From contig CANXME010001985.1 of the NCBI GenBank assembly GCA_948144175.1, positions 434,001 to 498,000 of the forward strand: DNA of 64,000 nucleotides. Reading direction: 5' to 3'. Shown here in pieces: positions 19,080-31,398 of the stretch. Position 1 is the first letter of the stretch; each line of letters begins with the position of its first letter. Position numbers and translations under genes: made by a program. Source of the DNA: Closterium sp. NIES-65. Its lineage: Eukaryota > Streptophyta > Zygnematophyceae > Desmidiales > Closteriaceae. Below the pieces are notes generated by a model. It saw nothing but the letters and a program-made list of their open reading frames with translations, was not told the DNA's origin and did no database searches.

Positions 19080-22000
19080 ACATGTGGATCACCCAGTGCT
19101 GGTCGCTGGCAAAGTGTTCAAAAATAACTTAAAAATGTTCGTCGATGGAGGGGCCAGTCATAGCCTCTTCAACTTGGCGAGCGCAAAAAAATGCAAGCTG
19201 CAACTTGACAGGTGTCTGCCCGAAATCGACGCCCGCCTTGTGGATGGGACGCCTCTGGCGATAACGGAAGAAACACGGACGGTCAGGATCGAATGCGGCA
19301 ACGATTTCGGCTTCAGCATGAAGTTCCTCGCGACAACATTGGACGGCTGCGACGTGCTGCTGGGACGTGATTGGCTGCGACGGCACAACCCCGTCATCGA
19401 CTGGACAACGGGATCGTGCAGCATCAACAAGCATGAGGGGCTAATTAAGCTCCCTGCATGGACGCCTGACTACATCCAAGCCCCGTGCGTCAAAGCTATC
19501 ACTATAGCTTGACAAAGTTTGAAGAAAGAAAGAGGGTTGAACTAGCAGAAATGGGGATACAAATAGCAAACCCTAGAAGGGTTGTACTCGCTATAGAGCA
19601 CCCCACTACAGGCTAGAACAATAAGATAATATTCTGACAGACCCCCATAGCCAAAGTGGGGTGTAATCAGCAGAGCAGGCAAAGTAGTACAAGCTCAGGG
19701 TGGATCACAATGTCACCACACATTCTGAGCACAAGTTCAAGAAGAGATAGTTTAGAGTTCACAATTATGAGCAGAGCTAGTGGTAGTCACAACGGGCAAG
19801 TGAGGAGGAGGAGAGAGAGTGAGGGGAGAGGAGATAGGAGGCGACGGCTGAAGCTGCAGGCACACGGGCAACAGGAGGCACACTGGCACAGCGGCTACCG
19901 GACAGCGCCCGGACTACAGGAGTAACAGGCCCCGCGGCTCAAATAGCGGCGGACGGGCAACGGACCCACAGGCGGCTGGCACAGCTGGCTACGACTGGGC
20001 TACCGGGACAGCGCCCCGGACTACAGGTGCTGCGAACGACAAACTGACAACCTCCACTCAACCTCCCGAACACAGTCCCACCCCCTTGATGCACACCCAC
20101 TGCTACACCGCTAGCTGCACTCCCACGCACCCCCCTTAAACCCTAAACCCGAGTCTCCCACACAACCACCCCCCTCAGCGACAGCTGCAGCAGTGGGAGA
20201 CGAAGGAGGAGGAGGAGCAAAGGGAGGAAGGCACACCGAGCACCCCCATACCCGCCACCCCACAGCAAGCGGCCCCCTCAAGTCGACTCGACGGACGACG
20301 GGAAATGGCAGGGGGAGGGGGGAGGGGGGGGGGGAGGCGGTGTGGTGAAAGGGGCCCACCACGGGCCTGGTTGGAGGGCGGGGCCGCGACAAGGGGCGGG
20401 GCCGCGACGAGGGGCGGGGCCGCGACGAGGGGCGGGGCCGCGACGGTCGGGCAGGGCCGCTTCGAGGGGCGGGGCCGCGACACAGGGCGGGGCCGCGACG
20501 TAGGGCGGGGCCGCGACGGTCGGGGCGGGGCCGCGACGTAGGGCAGGGCCGCTTCGAGGGGCGGGGCCGCGATGCAGGGCGGGGCCGCGACGTAGGGCGG
20601 GGCCGCGACGTAGGGCGGACGCCCGCGAAGGTAGGGCAGACGCCCGCCGCGCGCCTCGGGGCGCACAGTGGGCAAAGAACCGCCGCGCGCCCCGGGGCGC
20701 ACGGCGGGCAGAAAACCGCCGCGCGCCTCGGGGCGCACGGCGGGAAGGAAAACCACCGCGCGCCTCGGGGCGCACGGCGGGAAGGAAAGGTAGCAGCGGA
20801 AGCGAGGTGGAAACCCACCCACAGGATCGATCCAAGGGGATCGACCTGCTCTGATAGCATGACAAAGTTTGAAGAAAGAAAGAGGGTTGAACTAGCAGAA
20901 ATGGGGATACAAATAGCAAACCCTAGAAGGGTTGTACTCGCTATAGAGCACCCCACTACAGGCTAGAACAATAAGATAATATTCTGACATAGCTCGCCAC
21001 TTCAACAGAGGCGCGCAACTGTTCGCTGTTTGCTTACGCGAGTTTGCGGTCGACACCGAAGGAAAGGACATCGAGAAGCTGTGTGCAGCTGTACCACCGG
21101 ATTTAGCGGAGCTGATTCGGAGGTACCCGGACATCTTCCCCGACGATCTGCCACCTGGACTGCCACCAGAGAGACCTGAGGACCACAAAATCCAGCTGGA
21201 ACCTGGAGCGCAGCCAACCGTTCGAACACAGTGGCGGTTGACCCAGCCGGAACTCGAGGAGCTGCGACGACAAATTGACGCACTGTTAGAGAAAGGGTTC
21301 ATTCGGGCCAGCACATCTCCTTTCGCAGCACCGATTCTGTTCACCCCGAAGAAGGACGGCGGGCTTCGCATGTGGATCGACTATCGCGCGCTGAACAGGG
21401 TCACCATCAAGTCTCGCTACCCAATCCCACGAACCGACGACCTCCTCGACCAACTTCGCGGCGCTCGATATTTCTCGAAAATTGACTTACGTGGCGGTTA
21501 CCACCAAATTCGAGTCTTTGCCGACGATTGTCACAAGACTGCGTTTCGCACACGCTACGGGAGTTACGAATTTACAGTGATGCCTTTCGGCCTCACGAAC
21601 GCGCCATCAACTTTCCAACTGACCAAGAGCAGGGTTTTTCGGGATCTTCTAGACCGGTATGTCGTCGTCTACTTGGACGATATCCTCATTTTTAGCAAGA
21701 CACGGGAGCAGCACCTCCGTGACCTGGATGTAGTGTTTAAGCAGGAGTTGGAGTTTTTGGGGCACGTCATCTCACGTGACGGCATTAAAATCGACCCGGC
21801 AAAAATCAAGACCATACAAGAGTGGAAGTCCCCGACGAACGTCACGGAGCTCCAGAGTTTCCTCGGATTCGTGAATTACGTCCGGCGGTTTATCCCGAAT
21901 ATGGCGGGGATAACCGGCCCGCTGACCGACCTGCTGCACAAGGACAAGAATTTTGTGTGGGGGGAGGAGGCAAAAGCGGCTTTCCAGAAACTCAAGCATT

Positions 22001-22795
22001 TCCTCGTTTCCCCTCCTGTACTGCGCATCGCCGATCCATCGAAGCCGTTCGAAATTGTAACCGATGCCTCAGATTTCGCCATCGGAGCTGTGCTTCTCCA
22101 AGACTTTGGGAACGGGTTGCAGCCGATAGCCTACGAATCACGCAAGCTGCAGGCAGCCGAACGCAACTACCCGATCCACGACAAGGAGATGCTCGCCATC
22201 ATACACGCGTTTAAATTATGGCGATGCTACCTGGTGGGCGCCGACGTCACTGTTCGCACGGACCACAAGTCCCTACAGTACCTGCGAGCCCAACCCAACC
22301 TCAACCCACGACAGATTCGATGGCTCGACTACATGGAGAGCCACTTCACCTACCACATCACGTACAAAAAAGGGGCTAATAACATCGCCGACGCTCTGAC
22401 CCGACCGATAGTACAATCCGCTGCAGTACTCATCACCCACTCGAACCCGCTACTTACCGGACTGTTTACCCACAGCTACACGACCGACCCATTCTTCACA
22501 ACGGGAAATCATCAGCAGGCTACGACGCAGAAAGGGGACTATTACCTAAAAGCTGGAACCGACCGGATTTGGGTTCCCGCTTACCGACTACTGCGTGAAC
22601 TCCTCATCCAGGAGATCCACGATTCGAACCTCTCCGGACACTTCGGGGTTGATATAACCCAGAAACTACTGCACCGTCAATATTACTGGCCTGACTCATC
22701 TAACGACGTGCAGCGCTATGTGTCCTCATGCAGGGTGTGCCAAGCAATGAAGTCGACACGTCAGCGACCAGCTGGGCTGCTGCAACCCCTCGAGC
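19080..22795 (+). CDS. Protease, RT, RNase H and integrase-zinc region of gypsy B (interrupted by F2)
   Basis: Rounded domain block. Protease at about 19130-19400 (FVDGGASHS, LLGRDWL), then F2, then RT about 21270-21800 (FTPKKDGGLRMWIDYR, VVYLDDILIF), RNase H about 22030-22380 (VTDASDFAIG) and the integrase H2C2 finger about 22640-22750. Copia C begins at 22796. Confidence 0.88.
19510..19639 (-). repeat. 3' LTR of F2
   Basis: 130 bp, TG...CA, identical to 20860-20989; contains GTACTCGCTATAGAGCACC, the family 1 LTR core. Confidence 0.95.
20860..20989 (-). repeat. 5' LTR of F2
   Basis: 130 bp, identical to 19510-19639; flanked on the left by the primer-site sequence. Confidence 0.95.
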
Positions 22796-22932
22796 TGTGA
22801 GAATTATAGAACAGGAATGTGTGGACTATGAATGAAGGCAGTACAAATATGAAACCCTAACTGGGTTGTACCCCCTATGGGATACCCCACTACAGCCTAC
22901 ACAATAGTATAAGCTATAGATATGTTCTGACA
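22796..22932 (-). repeat. 3' LTR of Copia C
   Basis: 137 bp, TGTGAGAATT...TTCTGACA on the plus strand; on the minus strand it is preceded by the purine-rich GCCTATGGGGGTG. Confidence 0.93.
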
Positions 22933-23169
22933 CACCCCCATAGGCAAAGTGGGGGAGAACAAGGGGTCACAAGACCAGTCAAGCAAAGCAAAGCAAAGCA
23001 AGCTCAGGGTGGATCACAAAGTCACCACACAGTCCGAGCACAAGAGCAGGGCCAGAAGCCAGTTCACATGCAAGAGTGCAGACATATATATATAAAATTA
23101 GACAAGCAAGAGCAGGTATATATATATGTCACAGTACAAGTAAAGTCAAGAGGAGAGCAAGTGAGGCAA

Positions 23170-24690
23170 GACAGGCACAAGACCCAGCTGGGTGCAGAAG
23201 CGCTGATGGTCACAAGGCGCAAGTGCCTTGGTGAACACATCAGCAGTGTTGGCCTCAGAGGCCACGTACGCAAGCCGCAACTGTCCAAGCTGCTGTAGCT
23301 CACGAGCAAGAAAGTAGCGAAGAGCAATGTGCTTCGTTCTGTGCTCCAGACGCTGCTCTCGACACAAGGCCAGCATGGCCTTGTTGTCTACGTACAGCAC
23401 TGGAGGAGAACGAGGCGGCTCTCCAAGGTCAATCAGCAGGTAGGTGAGCCAGCGAAGCTCCTGTGCAGCCATGGCCCCGGCGTAGATCTCAGCCTCACAA
23501 CTGGAGCTGAGAACCGAAGACGAACGAGTAGCCCGCCACGAGACAGAGCCGGAACCAAGACTGAAGGTGTAACCCTGTGACGACCGCTGCGTAGCCTGGT
23601 CGTCAGCCCAAGAAGCGTCCGCGTGCCCTGTAAGGACCACTGGACTCCGCCCTCCAAGCACTAGCCCCATGCTCGACGTACTGCACAGGTAGCGCAATAC
23701 CCTCTTCGCTGCAGCCATGTGCTCTGGTCGGTGTCTCCAAGGAGCAACATAGCGTGCAAGAATGCTCAGAGGGTATGCAAGGTCAGGTCGTGTGCAGGTC
23801 ATCAGGTACATGAGGCAGCCAACAAGCTCTGGGTACGGGCCACTCGACTCTACGGACTCATCCGAAGGCAGAGCTGAGAGCGAGTGGCGAGTAGACAGAG
23901 GAGTGGCCTGAGGCGAGGAGTACGTGAAGCCGAAGCGCTGAAGGACCTGCTGCACCATGTGTGACTGAGTCAAGGTAATGGTGCGGCGTGCTCTGTCCCG
24001 AGTGATCTGCAAGCCAAGGTAGCTGCGCAGTTCACCCAAGTCTGTGCACGTGTGTCTCTTCAGCAGCTCGGACTTCACGTAGGCGAGTCCAGCAGTGTCC
24101 GCTGTGGCAAAGACCAAGTCGTCGACGTACACGAGGATGTAGAACGGCGGCAGAGAAGTGTCAGTGCGCAGAAACAGCGACGGGTCAGCAGTAGAAGGAG
24201 CAAACCCAAGAGCCGCAAGCGTAGTCCTCAGTGTGTCGTGCCACTCACGCGGTGCCTGGCGGAGACCGTAGACTGGCCGTCGGAGGCTCCACTGGGTGCC
24301 AGGAGGGAAAGTCCCAGTGAAGCCAGGTGGACGGCGCAGCCAGATCTCCTCGTGCAGGCTACCCTGCAGGAATGCAGTGCTGAAGTCGAGAGAGTGAAGC
24401 TCGTTGTCGCGCTGAGCGGCTATGTGCAGCAGCACCCGAAGAGTGGTCATCTTCGGGGTGGGAGAGAAGGTCTGAAAGTAGTCAACTCCCTGCCGCTGAC
24501 TGAAGCCACGAGCAACGTACCGCGCCTTGAAGACAGGTGGAGAGCCCGGCGGCCGCTTCACCCTGAAGATCCACATGCCACTGACGATGTTCGCCCCAGG
24601 AGGGGGAACTGCGTCAACGTAGGTGCCTGTGGACTTCCAGGAAGCCATCTCTGCATCCATAGCTGCCTGCCACTGAGAGGAGTAGGGACC
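23170..24690 (-). CDS. RT and RNase H region of Copia C
   Basis: Rounded domain block. Copia-type RT begins at WQAAMDAEMAS, passes ARYVARGFSQRQGVDY and LDFSTAFLQGSLHEEIW, and has the catalytic YVDDLVFA. RNase H carries GHADASWADD, SCEAEIYAG and KHIALRYFLARE, ending in ADVFTKAL. Confidence 0.87.
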
Positions 24691-26249
24691 CTCTACGGCC
24701 TCCGCGTAAGTGCGCGGAGTCGGGATGTCTAGTGCATCCGGGTCTCCCTCAGGAGCAAGCAGTACAGACGCGAGATGAGGTGAAGCAGCAGCCAGACACT
24801 GTAACTCCTCCTGCCTGTCCTCTAGGACGTCCGTGCCAAGAGCACACTCACCCCCGACGGACGGAGGACAGACAGACGCAGACTCAGCAACAAGACTAGC
24901 AGCGTAGTCTAGACGACAGCGAGCAGCAAAGTCGACGAGCTCAGCGACAAGAGCAGACGCAGCAGTGGACTCAAAAGAGGGGTCAGTGACGACAGTAGCA
25001 AGCAGACGCGTGACAGTAGGACTGGCAGCACGAAGAGAGTCCGACTCAGGGTCGGCAAGCGCAGGAAGAGAGGACTCAGGAGGAGAAGGCAAAGGGGCAC
25101 GCAGAGGAGCAGTGGACGGACGCAGAGACATCCGGTGCGTGCCAGGGACAGGAGGAGGACGCTGACGGGAACCGCGACCACTAGCGCGAGCAGCACGAAC
25201 AGGTGACGCAGGACGAGACGCAGGCTCACGACGCTCAGCAAGACCTCCAGTAGGACCAGTGTAAGGAGAGGGAGCAGGCAGAGGAGAGGAAGGCTCCAAC
25301 AGTGACTGCGACTGGACAGGCTGTGGACACTCAACCGGAGGAGAAAGACCAAGAACCTGCTGTAGGAGCGGAACGAAGTACGGCCGAGGCCGCGTGGCAG
25401 CTCCAGACTCAGCAGGGACAGCACCAGCACCCTCAGCGACAGCACCAGCGCCACCAACACCTCCAGCGGCAGGACCTCCAGCAGCACCAGCAGCAGAACC
25501 ACCGCCAGGACAGACAGCAGTAGTCTCAGCACCAACACCCTCAGCAGCTCCAGCTCCAGGAGGACCCGCAGGCCCAGCAGCTCCGGGACCAGCAGCACCA
25601 GCACCCTCGACGATCGAAGAAGCTCCAGCTCCAGCAGCACGCCTCCAGCGGCGAGCAAACCACTCGCGCAGCTCCTGTGGAGAGAGGGGCTCCCGTCGAG
25701 ACGCAGCAGCAGGAGAAACCCCAGGCTCAGCAGCTCCAGACTCAGCACCCCCAGGCTCAGCAGCTCCAGACTCAGCACCCCAAGGCTCAGCAGCTCCCAA
25801 CTCAGCACCCCCAGACCCAGCACCCCCTAGCTCAGCAGCTCCAGGCACAGCACCCCCCCGCTCAGCACCCCCAGGCTCAGCACCCTCCGCAGGAGCACCC
25901 CCAGGCCCAGCACCCCCAGGCTCAGCACCTCCAGGTTCGGCACCCCCGCGCACAGCACTCCCAGAGTCAGCACCCCCAGGCTAAGTACCCGCAGCAGCAC
26001 CAGAGTCACCAGTAACCTCGACCGGGTCAACTGCGTCTACCTGGGACACACCTGAGGGGGCAGGAACCTGAGGGGGGAGGGGGTCTACCGGGGGGGGAAC
26101 CGGCACAAGGAAGTCCGGCGGAGGGGGGAGGGAAGGAGTGCGGTAGGGGAAGAGGCGGTAGAAGGGGACTGACTCGTCGAACGTGACGTCCTGGGAGGAC
26201 AGAGCACGACGAGAGGAGGGGTGGTAAAACTGCCACCCGGGAGCGTCTG

Positions 26250-27580
26250 TGGGGAAGCCAAGGAAGACACAGGGAGCAGCACGAGGGGACAGCTTGTCGG
26301 CAGACAAGTCGCGGACAAACGCCCGAGATCCCCAGACACGGAACGCCGACGCATCGCCAACCTTCCCCGTCCACAACAAGACCGGGGACATCGCGGGCCG
26401 AGAGACCCGGGGGTGAAGGTTGATCTGATGCGCCGCGTACCGAACCGCAAACGGCCACAGAAAATGGGGGGCAGCCGCATGCATCATGGACGTACGGGCG
26501 ACGTCCATGACCATGCCGATGCGGCGCTCAGCAATCCCATTCTGCTGTGGAGAGTCCGGAAGCGTGAAAGACTGGCGGATGCCTCGTGCACGACAGTAGG
26601 CTCGCAGAAGGCCAGAGGAGAACTCTCCGCCTCTGTCCGAGTGCAGACGCAGAACAGGAAAGTCCGAGCCGAAGCTCTTCCTGAGCTGGAGACGAGCCTC
26701 GCGGATCCAGTCGATCAGCACCTCAGTGACAGCACCCTTGCTGCGCAAGGGGAGGACTGTGGTGTAACGCGAGTAGTCGTCAACCACCAACAGGAAGTAG
26801 CGCTCGTGACCCTGCCCACGGACGGGGGCTGGGCCCCACACGTCCATGTGAAGCGTCTGCAGAGGAGCCTCTGTCGGGGGGAACTGGGAGGAGTGAGGAG
26901 CAGCCCGGAGGCGCCCCTCGACACAGGGGACACAGGAAGGTCCCGGTCCCGAAGGAAGGGGAGGGAGAGACCGGGGAAGACCTGAGACAAGGACACGGGA
27001 AGCCATGCCCCGAAGACGGGACAGGGAGGGGTGGCCAAGACGGTGGTGCCACAGAAGAGTCTCGTGAGAAAGGAGGCGACACAAACAGGGGGCAGACTCA
27101 GGGCCAGACCGGGACGCAGCAGCAAACACCTGACCTGACGCAGCTACCTGACCAGACGCAGGGACAGGAGGAGACGTAGTGGTCAGGGTTTAGAGGCTCG
27201 ACCCCGGCCGACGCGAGAACGTGGCCAGGTGTCGGCCTGTGCGTGCGTCCGTGCAGTGGGTCACCCGCTGACTCGCAGGAGTGAACTGGTGAACCCCCGC
27301 ATCCTGCAGGTCCGCACCACTCACCAAGTTCGTAGAGAACGAGGGAAGGTACAGACCAGACAGGGTGCCCGAAGGGGCAGCCGGACACGGGAGAACAGTG
27401 GAGAAGTGAGAGAGGACAGGACCCCCAGAGGGGTCAGCCAGGGAGACCGCAACGGGCCGGCCAAGTGGTGTGAGGGTAGTGCGGTCTCGAAAGAAGGAGC
27501 GAGAAGCCCCGGAGTCGAGTGTGAAAGTGAGGGAGGACGGAGGCGACGCAGTACTTGAGAGCGCAGTCTCACCAGCACCT
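26250..27580 (-). CDS. Protease and integrase region of Copia C
   Basis: Rounded domain block. Protease motif LDSGASRSFF lies near 27515. The integrase HHCC region (LLWHHRLGHPSL, PSCVPCVEGR) is followed by the core residues VDDYSRYTTV and LHSDRGGEFSS, then SPQQNGIAERR, and the conserved VWGSRAFVRDL tail. Confidence 0.85.
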
Positions 27581-27649
27581 GAGAGCGCAGACGCACTGGC
27601 ACCTAGAGCAGCAGCCTCACAAGCACCTAGCGCAGCAGTACCAATGCCC

Positions 27650-29049
27650 GGGTCGGGCGGGAAACACCGGTAACAGTCACCCTCCTCACTAATAGTCACA
27701 GCATACATAGCAGCAAGGATAGCATCAAAGTCAAGATCAAAGATCGCTACACCAGCCCTAAGAAGCTCATCCCAGCGAGGGATCTCACTAGCCCCGGGGA
27801 ACTGCTGACGCCAAGCGTCCGTCAGGCGGCCAAAGCAGCGCTGGGTGGAGTGGGCACCCCCACACTGCTCACCCGCGCGGTCGCTGGAGCGAAGGACGTA
27901 GGTACAAGGACCAGTGCCCCCACCCCTCTGACGCCGAGTGTACCACTCGCGGAGCTGCTGGGGCGGAGGGACGTCACGCGAACGCTGCTGCTGCTGCTGC
28001 TGCGAGCGCTGACCACCACCACCGCTGCTCCGCTGCTGGGTACCGCCTCGACCAGCTCCACCTCCTCCTCCACCACCGCCTCCTCCACCGTCACCACCAC
28101 CACTGCCGCCACCACCACCGCCGCCGCCACCACCGCCGCCTCCTCCGCCGCTGCCACCACTACCACCACCACCCCCGCCACCACTCCCGCCGCCACCCCC
28201 ACTCCCTCCGCCGCCTCCACCGCCACCTCCACCGTTCCCTCCAGCTCCACCAGCGCCCTTGCCCCCCTTGCCCCTGCCAGAGCGGCGTCTCCCACTAGGG
28301 GCAGACGCCGCGCCAACCGACTCGATACCAAGCAGGTCGGCAGCAGCAGCAGAGGCAACAGAGGGCAGGAGGGGGGAAGGAGAGCACCCCTCAAAGATGA
28401 GGGTGCGAGGGTCACCACGAGAAGCTCCTACAGCGACGATGCTCTTCTCCGCCGCGAGGAGGGCCTTCTCGAGGACGTCGACGGTGAGGGTGGTGGGACA
28501 GACTGCGAGAAGGTGGTCCCTGACTACGCGAAGGGAGTCAGGGAGGCGCGCGACTACGTAGTAGAGAGTGATGTACATGGGGGGGGGGTTCTTAGCGCAG
28601 AACTCAGCAGGAAGGGCGGCGCGGTAGCGAGTGTCACTAGTGCGGAGGTGCGTAATGAGGTCAGCGACAGTGGGAAAGGCAGAGAGGTCAGGAAAGAGGT
28701 AGGGAAGCATGAGACGGCTCAGTGCAGCAGTGGCAGGGGAGGAGTAGCGCGCAACTACCGCGTCGTACAAGGTCTGAGCACTCTTGTACTGACTAAAGTG
28801 CGCGCGCTCAGAGGTAGGGAGGTGGCGACGCACAGCAAGACGTGCAGCAGCATCGCGGGTGGCCCACTGAGAGCGCACAGTGGGATCAGCATCAGCAGCA
28901 GGGGCAGGAGAGGTGCCAGAAGTGAGGTCAAAGAGGGAGAGGCCGTCTGCCCTATCGCACTGTAAAAACAACTGCAGGTCGTCGACCCAGACCTCAAAGT
29001 CAATGGCGCGACCCTCAGCGTCAAAAGCTAGGACACTAGGGGTAGCCAT
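27650..29049 (-). CDS. gag region of Copia C
   Basis: Begins MATPSVLAFDAEGRAIDFEV at 29049. The capsid part contains WATRDAAARLAVRRHLP and YKSAQTLYDAVVARYSS. A polyglycine linker of about 100 residues follows (~28030-28250), then a Gln-rich run, and a zinc-finger-like cluster CTYVLRSSDRAGEQCGG with a trailing RCF. The boundary with protease is approximate. Confidence 0.85.
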
Positions 29050-29149
29050 GACGACGACAGCGAAGCAGTGCAAGCAGTAGGGGAAGAGCAGTAGCACGCA
29101 GTGACAGTGGGATTGTGCTCACCAAGCAGGGCAGGCCGGGCAGCTCTGC

Positions 29150-30060
29150 AGAAGGGCGGCTCGGCGACTCAACGACTCGGCTGCTGGGCGGCTCGGCTCC
29201 CGGGCGGCTCGGCGGCAGGGCGGCTCGGGTGCAGGGCGGCTCGACTCCCGGGCGGCTCGGCGGCAGGGCGGCTCGGGTGTAGGGCTGCTCGGCTCCCGGG
29301 CGACTCGGGTGCGAGGCGGCTCGGCCGCACCGCTGCTCGGCTGGTGCAGGTGGGGTGGCGGGGCCGCGAGACCAGGGGCGGCGGGGCCGGTGAGTGCAGC
29401 GGCGGGGCCGTCAGGTGCAGCGGCGGGGCCGTCAGAGGGGACGGCGGGGCCGTCAGAGGTGCAGCGGCGGGCCGGCAGAGGGGACGGCAGGGCCGTCAGG
29501 TGCAGCGGCGGGGCCGGCAGAGGTGCAGCGGCGGGCCGGCAGAGGGGACGGCGGGGCCGTCAGGTGCAGCGGCGGGGCCGGCAGAGGTGCAGCGGCGGGC
29601 CGGCAGAGGGGACGGCGGGGCCGTCAGGTGCAGCGGCGGGCCGGCAGAGGGGACGGCGGGGCCGTCAGAGGTGCAGCGGCGGGCCGGCAGAGGGGACGGC
29701 GGGGCCGTCAGGTGCAGCGGCGGGCCGGCAGAGGGGACGGCGGGGTCGTCTCGTAGCGGGCGGCGAGGCCGCGCCTGAGCAGGCGGCGTGGCCGCGTTGT
29801 AGCGGGCGGCGGGGCCGCGGCTGAGCAGGCGGCGGGGCCGCGTCGTAGCGGGCGGCGAGGCCGCGCCTGAGCAGGCGGCGCGGTCGCGTCGTAGCGGGCG
29901 GCGGGGCCGCGGCTGAGCAGGCGGCGGGGCTGCGCCTGAGCGGGCGGCGGGGCCGCGTCTAAACAGGCGGCGGGGCCGCGTTCGAAATGGGTGGCGGGGC
30001 CGCGGCTAGCAGGCGGCGGGGCCGTGAGGGAAGGGCGACCCGGAGGGTCGCTCGAGCGAG
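29150..30060. repeat. GC-rich minisatellite leader of Copia C
   Basis: Tandem repeats of about 60 bp made of GGTGCAGCGGCGGGCCGGCA and GGGGACGGCGGGGCCGTCA blocks, then about 27-bp GGCGGCGGGGCCGCG repeats. Lies between primer site and gag. Open frames are by-products of composition. Confidence 0.8.
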
Positions 30061-30140
30061 AGAAAAAAAAGTTGGCGCGCCTCGGGGCGCGCTTCGGTGG
30101 GCCCTAGGTGAAGTTCCCACAGGGAACCCGCTCTATACCA

Positions 30141-30277
30141 TGTGAGAATTATAGAACAGGAATGTGTGGACTATGAATGAAGGCAGTACAAATATGAAAC
30201 CCTAACTGGGTTGTACCCCCTATAGGATACCCCACTACAGCCTACACAATAGTATAAGCTATAGATATGTTCTGACA
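30141..30277 (-). repeat. 5' LTR of Copia C
   Basis: 137 bp, one difference from 22796-22932; followed on the minus strand by TGGTATAGAGCGGG, a variant of the iMet primer site. Confidence 0.93.
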
Positions 30278-30282
30278 CAAGC

Positions 30283-31373
30283 CACCCGAACGACCGTGGC
30301 AGCAAGTGACGATGGATTTTGTCACGGGGATGCCAGCTGGGCCGACAGGCAACGACGCTGTTCTCGTCGTCGTCGACCGCTTCACGAAAATGGCGCACTT
30401 CGCACCATGCCGAACGACAATCACAGCCGAAGAAAATGCGCGCCATTTCATCTCAACGGTCGTGCGACTACACGGCATCCCTTCGGCGATCATCAGCGAC
30501 CGCGACCCAAAGTTCACATCCAAGTTTTGGAAAGAGACATGGGCGCAGTACGGCACGGAGCTACAGTTCTCATCAGCATACCACCCACAGACGGACGGTT
30601 AAACCAAGCGGACCAACCAAACCATGGAGCAGTTAATCAGGACAAACTGCCCCGACCCTGCCCGCTACGAAGACTCGCTCGCAATGTTGGAATTTGCTTT
30701 CAACAACGCACCATCCAGCACGACTAATCACTCCCCCTTTTTCCTGAATTGTGGGATGGACCCGGCAGTTCCAACGACGACTACACTCGCCAATCCGGTC
30801 CCGAGGTCCTTGACTTTCGTAACGGAACTCCAGGAAGTCCGAGAAAAAGCCACAGATGCGATTCGCAAGGCGAATATCACTTCCCGCAAATACACCAATC
30901 TTCTACGACGGGAACTCGTCTTGACACCTGGGCAACTAGTGCTTCTTGACACGAAGAACCTGAACCTGCCCGGTCCATCGAAACTACGGCCACGATTTTG
31001 CGGACCGTTCAAGATTATCAAGATGGTGACACCTGTCACCGCGAAGCTGTTGCTACCCGACGATTGGCATATCCATGACGCGTTCCACATGAGCCTTCTT
31101 CGGAAGTTCGTGCCTGCAACGACCGACATCGCACGTCAGCAAGCGGCCCCGACAACCCGACCTGTCCCGGAGCCAACCCTTGCACCTTCCAAGATTCTCG
31201 CTCATCGGATCCGCCTTGACGCAGCTGGACGCCACGTGGATTTCTTAATTCGCTGGACCGACCGCACCAGTGAGGACGACACGTGGGTGCCATCCGCTTC
31301 ACTTGACGCCTCGACACTTGTTGGTGATTACCTGGCGCGACGGCGTGTTTCGGATATTGACTGCCCTTCTTAA
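30283..31373 (+). CDS. Integrase core and chromodomain of gypsy B
   Basis: Rounded domain block to the right of Copia C. Integrase core features are MDFVTGMP, VVVDRFTKMAHF, SDRDPKF and SAYHPQTDG. After a GPF-like segment (RPRFCGPFKII) there is a C-terminal chromodomain-like stretch (KILAHRIRLD, FLIRWTDRTSEDDTWVP; about 31190-31360). This places the element among chromoviruses. Confidence 0.85.
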
Positions 31374-31398
31374 GGGGGGGGGGGGGGGGGGGGGGGGG
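31374..31398 (+). promoter_or_regulatory. Polypurine tract of gypsy B: 25 consecutive G
   Basis: A homopolymer of 25 G immediately upstream of the 3' LTR, in the position of the plus-strand primer tract. The length may be affected by sequencing or assembly. Confidence 0.8.

Larger units (their letters stand above)
19510..20989 (-). mobile_element. Non-coding LTR element F2, very recent
   Basis: A whole 1,480-bp element on the minus strand inserted in gypsy B, with perfect target duplication TAGCT (19505-19509, 20990-20994). The two 130-bp LTRs are identical by eye. On the minus strand the 5' LTR is followed by TGCTATCAGAGC (one base from the iMet site), then GC-rich repeats of GGGGCGGGGCCGCGACGTA type (~20380-20620), and a 3' block homologous to the 3' end of Copia C (AAGCTCAGGGTGGATCACAA). 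There is no gag or pol. It is the sister of F1 at 6231-7690. Confidence 0.95.
22796..30277 (-). mobile_element. Copia family 1 element (copy C), nearly whole, inserted in gypsy B
   Basis: A 7,482-bp Ty1/copia element on the minus strand. LTRs of 137 bp at both ends differ at one position, so insertion is recent. The flanks CGAGC (22791-22795) and CAAGC (30278-30282) are the 5-bp target duplication with one difference, and the gypsy integrase region lies on both sides. Parts from right to left: primer site TGGTATAGAGCGGG, GC-rich repeat leader (~29150-30060), gag from MATPSVLAFD at 29049, polyglycine tract, Cys/His cluster, protease, integrase, Glu-Pro-Gly linker (~25640-26000), RT and RNase H. 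It is broken, with about two breaks. It is the best guide to family 1 structure in the window. Confidence 0.95.

Noticed and set aside
24052-24732. A 226-residue plus-strand open frame.
   Set aside because: It is the antisense shadow of the Copia C RT region.
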